Shown here: one piece after another, positions 41,889-55,192 of the stretch
How the letters are laid out: each line of letters opens with the position of its first letter
How positions within the stretch are numbered: position 1 is the stretch's first letter
Assembly: GCA_003313425.1 (NCBI GenBank)
Contig: NHZP01000016.1
Span: forward strand, 186,001-250,000
Direction of reading: 5' to 3'
Source of the DNA: Pseudopyrenochaeta lycopersici
Lineage: Eukaryota; Ascomycota; Dothideomycetes; Pleosporales; Pseudopyrenochaetaceae
DNA length: 64,000 bases
The notes under the pieces: generated by a model
Database searches by the model: none
Told to the model about the DNA's origin: nothing
Seen by the model: only the letters and a program-made list of their open reading frames with translations
Position numbers and translations under genes: made by a program

Positions 41889-42757
41889 TTTGGCGATGAA
41901 TTCTACAAAACGAAATCCTTGCTTCAGATAGTGCCACGAAATTGGTGAGCGATCTAGGCGTCGAAACACCTGCAGCTGAGTCGCGAGGCTTGCACGTGCA
42001 CTCGAGTTAGGTTGCTACCTGGCAGGCAACCCGCCACCAGCCCTGATAATCAGGTGTGTCATGTATTGTATTTGAGCCTGAGGCAATAGAGGAGACGATT
42101 TGGAGTATGAAGAGGCTCTCAGCCAGTTGTTGTTATCACAAGCGCTGTTACAGTAAAGTCTGGTCCGAGGTAGCCAGAGGGGCATCCAGAGGCATTCACA
42201 GAGGTATTCAAGAGGGCATTATGAAAGCCGAGTTCCTGGTTTCGGTGTCGCCCCACTTCGCCGCGGCTGTGCCCGCGATCTGCATCTTAGCCGACTCTAG
42301 CGTTTCGCATACCCAAGCCGTCCAGCCCTGAAGCCTATCGCAATCACTCCGTCCGTGGCCATGACCATATCTCCATTGGCGCTTCTCTTAGCTCCTCTAA
42401 GCTCCTGTCATCGTTTGTATGCGATGGTCATGCAAAGCCTCGGCTAGTCTAGACCGTCCCCTTCCAGCGCGACAACGACTTTGTCGGTCGCGACAGCCTC
42501 ACGACAATACGCTGGATCTGTGCCAGGCCCAGTAGCTCTCGCAGCGCTCGGTGGCTTTGGAGGCATTGGGCGGTTGTTCCGTTACGAGGGGATGGACGTT
42601 ACATGTTTTAGTAGATATTTTGTTTCCTTCCAGTGGAGGTCCTTCTTTAGGTACTTGTACATTCAGACTCACCACCGTACGAAGGAGATGACCACGGCAT
42701 CAAGGTATCTTCCAATGAGTTTGGTACATTAATTCATTACACCTACCTGTCAGCCTA
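41889..42757. other. Intergenic stretch upstream of the HET gene
   Basis: It includes a short degenerate tandem repeat near 42178-42222 built on AGAGG(C/T)ATTCA-like units. No gene supported. Confidence 0.45.
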
Positions 42758-44018
42758 CTACCTGCCCTGCAACTCCATATCGTCACCCCCCGATCTTGTT
42801 TCTTTGCCGAACTCCCCCCATCCAAACCTTTTCGCCAACCATTCTGACACCTTATCGCTTATTGGAATCCCAATAGCAGTCAGTGCAATAAGCGGCGCCA
42901 GTTGACCAATACCCTTTGCATCCATCTCCGGGTTACCCTCTTCACTGTCCATCCACCCTGACTGATCAACCCAGTTTCTTAGCCGCATAATCACGGACCA
43001 CTCGATGCCAATGAATACCAGAAGGACAGAGTACATCAGCGTCTTCCCAAGATTAATGCCAAACGCGGACTTGATCGTCAGGCCTTTCCTCTTAGTGATG
43101 CCGAAATAGCGAACCACTGGCGGTAGGGCGTGGATCAAGATAGAGATCGCAAAGAAGAGGCCGATGAAATAGAAAAAGTTGCGCATTAGGTTCATGGGGG
43201 CGGATAAGTTAGCCTTGGCGGATCCAGCGTCTAGTAGACAGATGGCTGGGAGGAAGAGGTCGCTGTCTGAGGTCCCTGCTGGTGGGATGATGTTCAAGGG
43301 ATCAAAGTTTTTGCTCTGGCGGCGGAGAAATGTCCCGTAGATGCTGAGGACTATGACCATGGATATTATGCGTAGAAGGGCTGTGACAGGCTTGACAAAG
43401 TACTTCTCCACGGAGATAATGGACAGGACGAATGTTGCGCAGCCAACGAAAATGACGTGCAGGACAATGTTGTAATGGTATCCTGACATGGAGCATTTGG
43501 AAGATATCTGAAACGAGATACCGTAAGCATATATAAGGAGGACCTGAGCATCGGAGCCAGAGAGGATAATTGGATCGAGTAATCCGTGGAACTTTCCACA
43601 CGATGGATGCTCCTTGTAGTCTTGACCCTCGGACCAGCCTTTTCTCCTAGAGTGTTTGTGAGCGTGATGCGCTAGTACGCATGCGATAATGGCATTAACT
43701 TACGACTTTTTCCATGCCCGTATGTTAGATACCCAGTGTACTACCGAGAGAATAATACCAAGACCTCCAATAAGAACGCTCACCAGCAGAAATGCAATAA
43801 GCACCTACACAATGGATTAGCCTGGACCAAGCAACAAAAAAAAATCTCAACAGCCTACATACTCCTTTGCCAGCAATGTCGGGATCGCCTTCGAATTTCC
43901 CTTTCATAACACTTCCATAGCTTAATACGCCGCTAGTCCCATTCCCACGATCTATCCCGCAATGGCTTTCTCTTGTGATATTCTGGTTTCCGCATTCCTT
44001 CTCAATGTAAAAAGCCAT
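42758..44018 (-). CDS. Unrecognised multi-pass membrane protein
   Basis: Exons are 44018-43863, 43804-43704 and 43646-42758, all in frame, giving 381 residues. The N-terminal 50 residues are polar with one potential N-glycosylation site (NITRES). Exon 2 encodes a strong membrane segment (VLIAFLLVSVLIGGLGIILS). Exon 3 adds about six more (around YAYGISFQIS, IVLHVIFVGCATFVLSII, LLRIISMVIVLSIYGTFL, FFYFIGLFFAISILIHAL, LMYSVLLVFIGIEWSVI and LAPLIALTAIGIPI). That makes about seven spans in total. The C-terminus is polar. I do not recognise the family; a receptor-like or transporter role is speculation. Confidence 0.75.
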
Positions 44019-45067
44019 GTTCGTTTTACGAACGACTGCTCTCCGAGAATTACGATAATACTTGATGATTATAAAGGCTCAGTCCAGTTCCAGGTGAGGT
44101 GTAGTATTAAGATAAATGCACGAAAGTACAGGGGTGACGCGCTATTGCGCAACCCGGAAGCGCTCCGTTTATGTAAAGAGCAGATGAGGCTCAAGTGGAG
44201 GCTCAGCCTACCTTGGCCAAGGACTTTCTTCTCACATGTTATATAAAGTAGGCTCGCTTGGCGGTTCTAATACCATATCCAGTGGCCAGGCAATCCATGG
44301 CTGAAACTTGGGCGTCTTGGAGCCAGTAATGATCGAACAGCACTAGAACTACATATCTTGGAACATCACTCTGGGGCAAGAAGTTTAGCGAAGAGCCCAA
44401 TAGAGGGAAAATCTATATTTGCAATGTCTTGGGGTTGCCTACTTTAACCGCCTGTGGCGTTTGCCCACATCGTTGAATGGACGAGCAAAGCGTAAGGCTG
44501 CGTGGGGGCTAACTTTGAAAGTCCTTGTGCATAAGCTACAAATTACGACCAGTGTCATAATTCTAGCCAAGAAATTTTTTCTTCCAATCCTATTGGATGC
44601 CGTGGACGGTACTCTCATTCCTTCAAGAACTCAGGTGGTGGGGATTCAATTGCTGAGGCTGACTTCGATCAAAGCACGCCGGACATGAAATTACACATGG
44701 CCTTTTCGATGCAATTATTGGTTTCTCTAGAGATCTTTTGATGGGCCATATTCCTATTACAGACATAGATATGGGCCTTGCAACGTGGTTGCGCTCGAAA
44801 TTCATGTCGTCCTTGCGGACTCCCCTCAACACAATACTTCGCCCCAGGACTCTGTGTCACACCTGGAAGCACAGCAACAACTCCGATACATTTGTCGCTT
44901 CAACCATACGAGGACTCATGACGATCAGTGTTAAGGTACTTCTATCTTAGTTAGTGGCATCATACCCACCGCCAGAAGATGGTATCAAACCTGTAATAAA
45001 ATGTCCAAACCTCCTTTCGCATAGTCATATCTCTATATTCTAGTTCATTCCAACGCGCCATAAGCCA
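44019..45067. other. Intergenic stretch upstream of the membrane protein
   Basis: No gene supported. Frames at 44419-44950 on both strands show no resemblance to known proteins. Confidence 0.45.
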
Positions 45068-46030
45068 TTATGCATCATTCACCTCATAGCTGACCTTGCT
45101 AACTCCTTTCTGCCTTTTAATGCCTCTAATCACCACCTTGCCACACTCCTTCAACGTCAACACATGCGTCCCTCCACACGGATAACTCCCTACGTCTCCA
45201 AACTCAACGACTCTAACTCCATCTTCATCGCCCTTGAAGGTCTCTAATACGCCAGTACAGTCACTTCTGGCCTTTTCCTCTGTCCAAAAGTGGATCTTGA
45301 CATCCAAATTCTCGGCAACGAATTCGTCGACTTTGGCCTGGATATCGGCTTTCGCTGTGCCAGGGATAAGGCCCGCAAACTCGACAAACGCAGCGCCAGG
45401 ATAGTGACTCGCCTTGCCGTCCACGATATCGCTCGGCAGTTTCCCAGCTTTTACTAATGAATTGATGGCGAGTCCAATAACGTGGCCGCCAGTGTGCAAT
45501 CGTGAATGCAGCACCCTCTTTTCCACATCAACTGCTTGCTCTGCAGGCACTCCACCAAGATCGAACTTGGTGTCTGCTCCCTCAAAGACACCCATATGTA
45601 GAATTGCGGGGTCGACTTTCCGTACTTGGTGGACATGGAACGTTGCGGCCTCCGACTTGATTGTCCCCGTATCTGAGGGCTGGCCACCGCCCTGCGCATG
45701 GAAAATTGTTGAGGGTGTTGTGAGAATGTAGGGTTCTACATCTGGTGGAGGTTTGAAGAGACCTTGCACATCTTGTGGAAGACCTGACAGCGGCTGCACG
45801 GCTGTTATGGTACTGGTATGCTTGTAGAGTTGCCCGTCTTTTTGATAGAGGGGCTCTGTCCTCTCATTTGGTATTGAAGCCATATTGGAAGGAGAATTCA
45901 AGATATAGGATTTCAAATGTGCGGTAACGTGGAGCTTCCTGATGCTTAAATCCGATGGTTGTAGGCTGTATGTCGAGGTACGGCGAATGGTCGTCTGGCC
46001 GCGGAGAAATATGGGTTGGAGAGAACGCAT
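45068..46030 (-). CDS. AlaX-like trans-editing protein (tRNA-SAD domain)
   Basis: An intronless frame. From the ATG at 46030 it gives 320 residues, beginning MRSLQPIFLRGQTTIRRTST, which is Arg/Ser/Thr-rich with no acid like a mitochondrial presequence. A second ATG at 45883 (MASIPNERTEPLY) gives a 271-residue form without it. The alanyl-tRNA synthetase editing fold is clear: IFHAQGGGQPSDTG, then the zinc ligands HTGGH (HxxxH) within VLHSRLHTGGHVIGL, and CGGTH (CxxxH) within VGSYPCGGTHVLTL. Such proteins hydrolyse mischarged Ser- or Gly-tRNA(Ala) and so guard translation accuracy. Two in-frame starts could supply both mitochondria and cytosol. Confidence 0.9.
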   Translation of the reverse strand: MRSLQPIFLRGQTTIRRTSTYSLQPSDLSIRKLHVTAHLKSYILNSPSNMASIPNERTEPLYQKDGQLYKHTSTITAVQPLSGLPQDVQGLFKPPPDVEPYILTTPSTIFHAQGGGQPSDTGTIKSEAATFHVHQVRKVDPAILHMGVFEGADTKFDLGGVPAEQAVDVEKRVLHSRLHTGGHVIGLAINSLVKAGKLPSDIVDGKASHYPGAAFVEFAGLIPGTAKADIQAKVDEFVAENLDVKIHFWTEEKARSDCTGVLETFKGDEDGVRVVEFGDVGSYPCGGTHVLTLKECGKVVIRGIKRQKGVSKVSYEVNDA

Positions 46031-46566
46031 GCAGTACACACAACTTCTAACTATATTATATAGGTCGAATGCATTTGAGTCATCGAATACGCATTGCTGC
46101 ATTCAATGCATGGAATATTCGAGATGGCAAGGAGGCTCAAAGACGTAGTGGATCAACGCGCCCTACATGTACACGGGCCTTGCTACATTAGGAAGGTTCG
46201 GCACAACATTGATCCTTTCACGCTCCTTCATCGTCATCCACCGAAAGAATAGCGGACATCGCCTTACTCTTTCTGCGACCTAGAATAAATCGCCCAAAAT
46301 GTGAACAGTCACTGATTTTCTCAGAAGTGTCAAGTCCTTGGAGGTCAAGACATGCAGATCAAATACGTCCAGCACATCGAGGACAAGTGGTGAATAAGGC
46401 AGTTGTCAAATATGCACATGTTCGCTGCTACTATTTTCACAAGCCGAGAGACGACTTACCGATCTATCAAGAACTCCACCGCGGTTTTCCTGGTATCATA
46501 TCCATCGCGATCCTGACGTTCCATCCAATCCCAATGCTTAGGCACTCAGCCCTAATTTACTGTCCT
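46031..46566. other. Intergenic stretch between the AlaX-like gene and CSE1
   Basis: Upstream region of the AlaX-like gene and 3' flank of CSE1. No other gene supported. Confidence 0.5.
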
Positions 46567-49500
46567 TTAGCTCAGATACTCCGCCAACGCCTGCTTTGAA
46601 ACAGGGTCTAACCTCTCCTGTACGATATTGACAATCCTGCCATTATGTCGGTTGTTCGCATCCTTCAGGTACTGCCCTACCCAGGCCTTGATGTCTGGTA
46701 TTTCCGGAAAAGGGTCTCGAGGTGCCTTCTTGCAAGTGTTAAGCTGCGTGAAGCCGACACCGAAGCCAAGCTCGTCGACATCCGCGTCTGGGATGATGTC
46801 ATCGGCAGCAGTTGGCACAGGAGGGTTGACTAAAAGCTCAATTAGGCGCTGTGTGGTGAGTGTCCAACCCTTGGGGTATCGGTCAACAAATGCTTGTGAG
46901 TCACCCAGCGTTTTTGTGAAGGAAACCACAGCGGTCTTGCGATCGGTCGGACGAGCCAGTTTTTGGGTATCGGGGAGGATAACCGTCAAATAGATAGGCT
47001 TGAAGATGCTAACCAGACATTAGCGGACAATGAGACAATTTCAATTCGAATCAACTCACTCATGCTGGATTTGATCAGTGACATTGATGAAGAAATCCGT
47101 GCCAAGACCCTTGTCTTGTCGTGCTGAGACGAAATGATAGAAGGCAATGAAGCGCTGTTGGAAGTTCTCGGTCTTCATGTTGGATAGCCTTTGCAGCATA
47201 AGTTGTAGGATCGTAACAAAATATGGTTGCAGGGCCTCGGCAGGGATGTAGGCAACAATAGCCTCGATGAGCTCGAACGAGTATACTTCGTGTGCCTTTG
47301 TTACAACCAGTTTCTGGAAAATACCTAGTATTGGCTCAACCTGCTTGTTGTTTACAATGTGTTGAGCGTCACGAGCGACCATTGCGCTCAGTAAACGGGC
47401 CAACGCCGGAACGTTACCTCGCTGCTCCCAGACTGCACCTTGGATGATGATCTCGAAGAGGCCTCTGTAGTAGCCACTCAATTCTCCGGAAGGATTGGCT
47501 TCTAGCAACGCTGAGAAGAGTTGGAAGATGTAGGGAGAGAACTCTTCGACACCCTCAGACAAGCACGTGGCGAACGGCTCGTATAGCTTCTCTTCGAAGA
47601 ATTGTGGATGCTTAGGGGCGCCAAAACGAATAAGGGCTCCTATGCCCTCAAACAGATAATACTGGAACCGCGGGTTGCTGGGGTTGTGCCTGATGACTTT
47701 GACAATGGCGATGAAGTTCTGGAGAATAGACTCGCATATTGGGAGCACACCGTCACGAATGAAAATGAGCACACGCATAGCGCATTTCATCAAGAATTCG
47801 TTCTCTTGAATCTTCTCTGGCGCGGAGTTCTTTGTGATCAGCTTGAACAGGTGCGTCAAGAGATCTTTTGATGACCCAACCACATCCGATTTGGGGATAA
47901 TAGGTTGTCGATCGCTGTCTGTCATGAATAAAGCACGCTCGACCGCAATGGCTGCGTATGTGTGAATAACGTAGTTGTCATTGCCGAGTTGATTCACAAG
48001 TAGCGGGAACGCAGCTCGCCAAAGATCGGGTGAAAGTTGACTGCGGAAAACATACAGGAATTTGATGGCGTCAACCTTGAGAATCGGCGATGCATCTTGT
48101 GCCTGAAGATCAGCTGCGATATTCGTTTGGAAAAAGTCGAGAATATTGACGTTTTCGTTGACACTCAGGATGCCTTGAGCAGCAGTTGCGGTTCCTTTGG
48201 CGGCAATGGCTGTGAACAAATACACTGCTGTATCCTTGGATTTCCAATTGTTTTCGGTGTCCTTGGCATAGTTTTGGAGATAGGCATCGATGTAGGTCTG
48301 TGAGGTGCTCGTGACTAATGCTTCAAAGCGCGCCATCAACTGGCGGAGGAAATTCGTGGCAGCGCGTCGGCGTGTGTCATTGTCGGATCCCTCCAAATCT
48401 CTCCGGATGAACTCAATCGGCTCGTCTTCGAACAGCTCCACATCAGACTCGCGCAAAGTCAGGTTCGGTAGAATGACCTTCTCGATGACCTGGACAAGGA
48501 CCGTTTGGTTGTTGAAAGCTTCGGCGTGCTTTGTGGACGCAACAGCGGTGAGAAACTGCAGCGCCTTGCTGACTAGAATATCGTACTTGGTGTCGAGGCC
48601 AACAGACATAAGGAAGCTCCAAGTGCTCTCGATAAACTGCCCGAGCTGTGGCCCAAAAACATCCTCGTACTTTTGGATGTAAAGCATCAGCGCTTCGAAG
48701 ATACCAGCTCGTACGTATTCCTGGGGACCTGACTCGCTATCGTCGTCTGTATGGAGCGAGGAGTTGTCGTATATGAGATATTTGTGCAGCAGGCCAGAGA
48801 TGGTGCTGATATGGTCCTCAAAGACAGGCGGCAGGTCTTGACAGGAGAGATCATAAAATAACTTGATCAGAAGGTCGAGCGTCGTGAAAGCGTCTTTTAG
48901 AGTCTCTGGGTTGCCTTGTGAGCTCGTTATGAGGGCATCGGTGTTCTCCAGCAGTTGAAGGAATGGAGTGCTGAATTTAGAAAGGACGTGGTTGATCTCA
49001 GTGAAGAGGTCGTCCGATCGAAAGAGTGGCCGCCAACGCTTGAAGATCGAATGTGCTACTTGTAGAACACCGTTGTTGACCCTGGTATTGTCAGGCGTGA
49101 GTCGAGAGATCAGGTCGTCGACCAATGTGTCCCATCGCTCCCAGAAGTCACTGTCTGCAATAGCGCTGATTGCTTCGCCCAGCTGTGCTTGCAGGTTTGC
49201 GGGGACTGAGACCATGAGGCCTATGAGCTCTCTCTTAATAGAGACGACCTCATCTGCTGGTAGCTTGTAGTTGCCATCCTCGTCAACCCAGGTGCGCTTT
49301 ATAAAGTTCTTGAAGTAGAGCGCGGCCGATAGTCGTGTGGTTTGGGGGCTTGACTCTGAAGCGACAATCTGGAGGAGTGCAAGCGAGAATCCAGGCTTGG
49401 TCTGCTCTTGGGCGATGGCTGCCTCAGCTGGGAGAAGTTAGTGTTCTGCCTACGCCGAAATGTTTGTTTGCGAGATGAAGAGAACCAGGATGATTCTTCA

Positions 49501-49728
49501 GCTTTTAATGCAGAAGCTCAAAAAGAGAGGCTTGAAAGAAAAATGCTTTAGGGATGTCTCTACGAAACGCTTGAATGGAGATGTAGTCTTATACGGTAGT
49601 TGCTGGAGGGGACATCCACAGGTAGTACTGTGGGCCGGTAAACAGAAAAGTTACAAACCTTGCTTGTTCTGTCTTGGATCCAAGCTCGCTTGGAGCATCT
49701 GGGAGAGAGTCGCAATATCAGCGGCCAT
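46567..49728 (-). CDS. CSE1: CSE1, exportin that recycles importin alpha
   Basis: Exons are 49728-49659, 49427-47060 and 47008-46567 (introns of 231 and 51 nt), giving 959 residues, the usual size for CSE1/CAS. It begins MAADIATLSQMLQASLDP, then QAEAAIAQEQTKPGFSLALL and LSAALYFKNFIKRTWVDEDG, the importin-beta N-terminal domain that contacts Ran-GTP. The rest is HEAT-repeat helices: WRPLFRSDDLFTEI, VRAGIFEALMLYIQKYEDVF, FIRRDLEGSDNDTRRRAATN, NDNYVIHTYAAIAVERALF, NEFLMKCAMRVLIF and NPRFQYYLFEGIGALIRF. The C-terminus has LGFGVGFTQLNTCKKAPRDP. It exports importin alpha from the nucleus together with Ran-GTP. It is divergent from TSC2. Confidence 0.97.
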
Positions 49729-50185
49729 GGTGGCGACAGAAGCAGCTGAGCAGCGAGAAAGTTTTGGAGAATCGGAGGGGTGCGCTTGTTGTTTTGGCAG
49801 CGCGGTTGCTAGACAGGCCAAATGCAGGCCGCTAGTGTGGAGAGCTCGGACGTGAGCTTTGGTAACCCCCAGATGATGAAATTCATCGCCCAAGACCCTG
49901 ACCGTCCCATGATATGACAAGACCCTCACCCGCCGAGCACGCCACGAGTGTGCCCCCTCTCCGCATCTGAGACTTCGCCGCTGCCCAGCACACGATCCTT
50001 CCCTCCTGAGATCCTCAGCGACGACAGATGGGCACCATCAACCCCGCCCGATCGCCGTACAGCACCCATGACAGACTCGATGCGCTCGCGCCCCTCTTAT
50101 AGCCCTCATTCCTGGCCTCTAGAGCTGCACTGCTGAAGTTGCACGCATTTACCCCGAGCCACCGTACCTCGCGACACTTAGACGC
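49729..50185. promoter_or_regulatory. Divergent promoter region of CSE1 and TSC2
   Basis: The 457 bp between two divergent start codons must carry both promoters. No individual element is clear. Confidence 0.5.
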
Positions 50186-53100
50186 ATGTCTCCCCCGCCC
50201 CAAGATGTCCCACGCACGCCCGACCGACGCTCCTCCACCCAGGCACTCTTCACAGCCTTCCGCTCGCTCACCAGCGGCCGTCTGAAGAGCCCGACACCGC
50301 CTCCGTCCACCTCGTCCGCGACATGCACCCCCGCGCGCACGCCCTCTCTTGGATCCATACGCCCTGGCTCCATCGCAAGTCCCTACTCAACCGATGGTGC
50401 TCTGCAGCGCATCAGTCACATTTCATGGCAGAGGAGTGGGAGGCCTATAGTAGGAGGACCACCAGAGCTGGACGAGCTTGTTGCGCAGCTGGACCCCAGT
50501 CGCCCATTCCCGGAAAGAGCGTCTGCCGTGGAGAGCATATGTAGCATCCTCGAGGAGTACCCCGTGCAGAACATCCTTGGTCTGTGGTCTGTTGCAAGCG
50601 ACTTGCTCCTCCCTGAACAACCCGACGAAGTCGCTGAAGCAGGCTACAAGCTTCTTAAAAGCTCGGTTTCTTTACCCAAGTTGACTAGCATTGAGCGCAA
50701 TGTCTTCTTCGATGCTGCTTCCTTGCGCAAGAACGACCGCTTCTTCGACAAGCGGCTTGATGTCGTCACCACGCTTACAAAAGGCGGCCGAGACATCGAG
50801 GCGTGCGAGTCGTCCATAGTCCCTTTTATACTCATCTCATTGGACACCTGCTTCAAAGCCAGCAGTGATGCATCCAAAGCCAACCGAAAAGCCAACGGCA
50901 AGCGGAGCGTTACCAATCCTTCCCAGGAGGCTGAGAATATGACTCGAGTGATCCAATATACAATTGACATCTGCAAATTCAACGCCAAGATATTTACCGA
51001 TGATGACTTGGATCTTCTTCTCAGACGGGTCGTAGCCATCTGCCAAAGCACGACCCAGACGAGCGACATGGCCGATTGCATCAAGCTCTTTGATACCGTC
51101 ATCACATATGTTCATGTGCCAATGAAAACACTCCAACCTTGTCTTGAGGTCTTGTGCGCCATTCATAAGCTGGTCCCCAGTCTTCTGACAGAATCATGGA
51201 ATACATTAAGTAATCTTTTCAAGTCCCATGTCGGTCAGGCTGCGATATCGCTGCTTCTGCATATACTTCTGGACGGTCCTACAAAGACGAGCCTGGACAC
51301 TCCCGAGCAAAAGAGCCGTCAGTTAAAATTGTATAGAGGCACAATCCAAGTGCTACAGCTTCTCCTTTTTGAGGAAGGGCGCAATGAACTACCCAAAGTC
51401 CCAATGTCATTGCTTTTCCCCGCTCTGAAGGCATCTCTCCATGAGCCACATCATACACAAGAAGAGATGGTCATAAGCTTGATAAATTCTGTTCTGGCGC
51501 AAGAAAGCATGAGAGACCTACTCCTTGCTGAGACTGATCTAAGCGATCTCCTTGACATTATTCGCACATGCGCTGAACGTGACGATGACCGTCGCCGTGC
51601 GAAAATGAAGGGTACTATGCATGACTTTGCTGCTTCGAACAAGGACGTCGGTCCAGCACACCTCACTCACCCACATGGTTTATCAAATGACGGTATGCAG
51701 TTGCCCGTGACTTTCCTCAAGCGCCACTCACATTTTTTAGGTGGAGTAGAGACTTCGACATCTGCTACATCCGCTACATCCGCAGCAGGAGACATTGACG
51801 GCGAGACCAGTTCTCGTTCACATATTCTGGCAAGGCGGCCGCAGAGGCTGGAAGTATATCATCGTGATCCGAACGATGGCATATACCAGGTGCTGGAGAA
51901 GCTAGATTATATAAGCGATGCGCTGGACTTCGTTTCACGAGAGGCCGTCATGGAGCTGTTTCTACAATTCTCCCACCGTGTGAGCGATGCGACCGAAGAG
52001 AAAACGATTCAGTACTTTGCAAAAGAACGCTATCTCAATCCTTCGAACAGCGACTGGCTAAGCCTTTGTCGTAATCTTGTCGCTGGCGTTCTTAAAGATG
52101 TTACTAGACCACGCCCGCTTCGCATTTTGGCCATTCACTCCCTGCGAGAAACCTATGATACCGTGGAGCAACTCTGCGCAAGCGACGCAGTTTCGCAGTG
52201 CGGAGCGCTTCTGCTCGACAGTATTGAGCCTGAGGACGACGTTGAGGTTCTACATGAACTCGTAGATTTCGCTGTGAAAGTCGCAGAGCGAGCAACCGTA
52301 GCCAACTTTACAGATATTATTGAACTGTTGGAGAGGCGACTGGGCCGGCCACGATCTTGGCCAGCGGCTGTTTCATCTTCTTGGCCTTCTTATTCCTCGC
52401 GCGTCAAAGAGGACCACCGTTTTGGGTCTCCTTGCAACGTCATTGCCAATGCTTTCGTACGACTATTCATCAGAAGCGTGACACACGCAGCTCAAAAGAC
52501 TCGCATACTATACGAGAGCCTACGCGCGATTGCAGGCAACGACAAGTACGATCATGACGCGCGTTTGACTGCTCTCAAGCTGCTCTTTCGTCTACGAGCA
52601 GATGCCCGCCATGCTCTGATCGTCGGCTCTTCATCAGAAGGGGAGCGAATTGCCACAGAGCTGTGCCGGACCGAAGAAACGGCGGTCGTTCCATCACGAT
52701 TTGATGAGAATGCTCCCAACGACCAAACTAGATCGGAGGAAATATCGTCATGGCGTGAGCCACGCAAGACTACGGGGTCAAGCCCACACTCTTCTCTCAA
52801 TCGGCAAACAAGTCGCGCTACTGCTGTACCCGGCCGTGTATCGAAGCCAGTACCTCCACTTTGGATGTACCCAGGTCCTAAGGGCTTACCAGAGGAGCCG
52901 TCGCCCGAGTCTAGTCGAGCCGTCTTTTCTCATATCGATGCTGCGAGATATCCTCTCAGCGATGATATCCATGATATGGAGATAACTCTGTGGCTGGAAC
53001 TCATCATTTCCCTGTTGCAAAGGCCACCTGATTGGGAAATATATAGCTACGTTTTGGTCCATCTCGGACCGCAACTGTCCAACCAGGCTCTGGTCCGCAG

Positions 53101-55192
53101 CTGCGTAGTACAATTGCGGATGCTAAGAAATGTTCTTTGCGAACAAGTACGAAACTCGAGCTTTCACGAGCCTCCACCACATACACTTCTGAAGAAGGCA
53201 GACGTTGCAGTATGCTTGTTTCACATTTTGACTGTCATTATCAGTTATCATGAGTATTTTGAGAAAAGTGAGGAAGATGACCTTGTCAAAGCATTCTTAC
53301 AAGGAATTGTGCTATGGGATAGGACCTCAAAGTGGTGTATTCACGCATTATCAGTCTGCTGCTTCGAGATTCCGCTTTCGGTGAGTAAATCCCTTGACAG
53401 CATCGTGCAGAAGATGTCACAGATAATTACGAAGCCTGCAACGGCAATACATATCTTGGAGTTCCTTACCTCATTGGCACGCCTTCCGGAGCTTTTCAAA
53501 AACTTCCGCGAGGATGAATTCAAGCTAGTCTTTGGTGTTTGCTTCCGATATCTACAACATATGAGAGACCTGCGCGACCGTGTCATAAACACAAACGCAT
53601 TACAAAGCGGCCATCGAACCCTGCGACACAGTGGGCCATCAAGAGACTTTGCACCACCGCCAGATCAGAATGCAAATAAGACAAGGAGCATTGAAGACGA
53701 TCTGCCTCAGTATCTCTACTCGCTTGCATATCATGTCATTACTTTTTGGTTCATGGCGTTAAAGATGGAGGATCGCCCCAAACAAATCCCATGGATCACA
53801 AGGAATCTTTACTATACCGACAGCTCTGGGAGACTGGTTATGGAAGAACAAGGGCAAGTCATCGTGGATATAATGAACATCGTGGCCTACACAGATCGCG
53901 ATCGAACAACACGGGATGAAAATTTTGCACAGCCAGGCGATGGTGAGATTTGCAAAAAAACCTGGATCGTAGGACATGGCCTGGTGACATTAGAGACCGC
54001 TGGAAGGACAGGAGTCTCTCTTGTCACAACACGGCGACCTGTAAGTTTGGCATTGTATTAAGGCCTCAGCGTCATGGTACTTACTATTGCTTAGTGTGGT
54101 ACCCGTTTCCTGACCGTTCGGCCTCTACTTACAACTCCGCCACGGCACCAAATACCCATTACCGTTGGGCTTGCTGCTGAGGCCTTCTTTTCTGATTCCT
54201 ACGTTGGAATTCTACCCGATGACATCTTCCAAACATTTTATGCGTCTTTGGACCTAAGTAATCCGCCCATTCCTTTGCCAGATGACGATATGACGCGCCG
54301 AGCAATCACTGCGTTCGACCGGATCGCTACAGTTGATAGCTACAAGGTTGGCGTGATCTACATTGGTGAAGGCCAGACAGATGAAAGAGATATTTTCATG
54401 AACGACATTGGCTCACCAGCATACACATCCTTCATCAGTGATCTAGGCACCCTTTGTCGCCTCAAAGATGCAAAATTCAACACTGGTGGTCTAGACACAA
54501 GAGAGGATGTGGACGGTGAGTTTACGTATTGCTGGCGTGATCGCTGCATGGAGATCGTCTTCCACATCACAACAATGATGCCAACGAACCGCGACGACGA
54601 GATGACCTACCCGAACAAGAAACGACACATTGGCAACGATTTTGTCAATATCATATTCAACGATTCTGGCTTACCTTACAATTTTGACACCTTTCCTTCT
54701 GCCTTCAACTACGTGCATATTGTCATTTCACCGGAGTCCAGGGCAAGCTTCGTAGACCGCCGTTTAGACGCAGACCCAGATGGCAGAAATCGTTACTACA
54801 AAGTCCAAGCTATCTCGCGACCGGACTTCCCTGACATATCACCCGCGGTTGAGACGAAGATTCTTTGCGGCAGATATCTCGCCGCTTACTGTCGCCTTAT
54901 CGCCATCAACGCTTGCGTCTTCTCCAGTGTCTGGCTCATACGTGAGGGAGGCGAGTCTATTTCATCATGGCGCAACCGCCTGCGCGAGATCAAACGTCTG
55001 CGCGAGCGATACGGTGGTAGTGACCAGCAATCTATCGCCTCACCATCATCACCCGCAAATAGTCAAGGCATTTCGAGCCCACCACCTCGAGACCAGAATG
55101 GTCTGTCTTCATTCCAGCGTATGAGCATGGGCACGCACATCACCGATGGCACAAGCCGTAGTTCTATTAGCAGTTCGTCGCATGATCCTTGA
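50186..55192 (+). CDS. TSC2: TSC2 (tuberin) homologue, GAP for Rheb
   Basis: Exons are 50186-54040 and 54095-55192 (54-nt intron, phase 0), giving 1650 residues. The first 90 residues are Ser/Pro-rich. A long helical region follows, tuberin-like (ELVAQLDPSRPFPERASAVE; GLWSVASDLLLPEQPDEVAE). The Rap/Ran-GAP domain fills about residues 1340-1570: YKVGVIYIGEGQTDERDIF, SFISDLGTLCRLKDAKFNTG, and the catalytic stretch KRHIGNDFVNIIFNDSG, where the Asn of GND near residue 1465 is the family's asparagine thumb. The tail is Ser-rich. With TSC1, tuberin turns off Rheb and thereby TORC1. No TSC1 lies in this window. Confidence 0.95.

Noticed and set aside
42056..42331. 91-codon plus-strand frame containing RGIHRGIQEGI
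   Set aside because: The repeated residues come from a short degenerate DNA tandem repeat in the region upstream of the HET gene, with no other coding support.
48305..48682. Plus-strand frames opposite CSE1
   Set aside because: Shadows of the CSE1 coding sequence.
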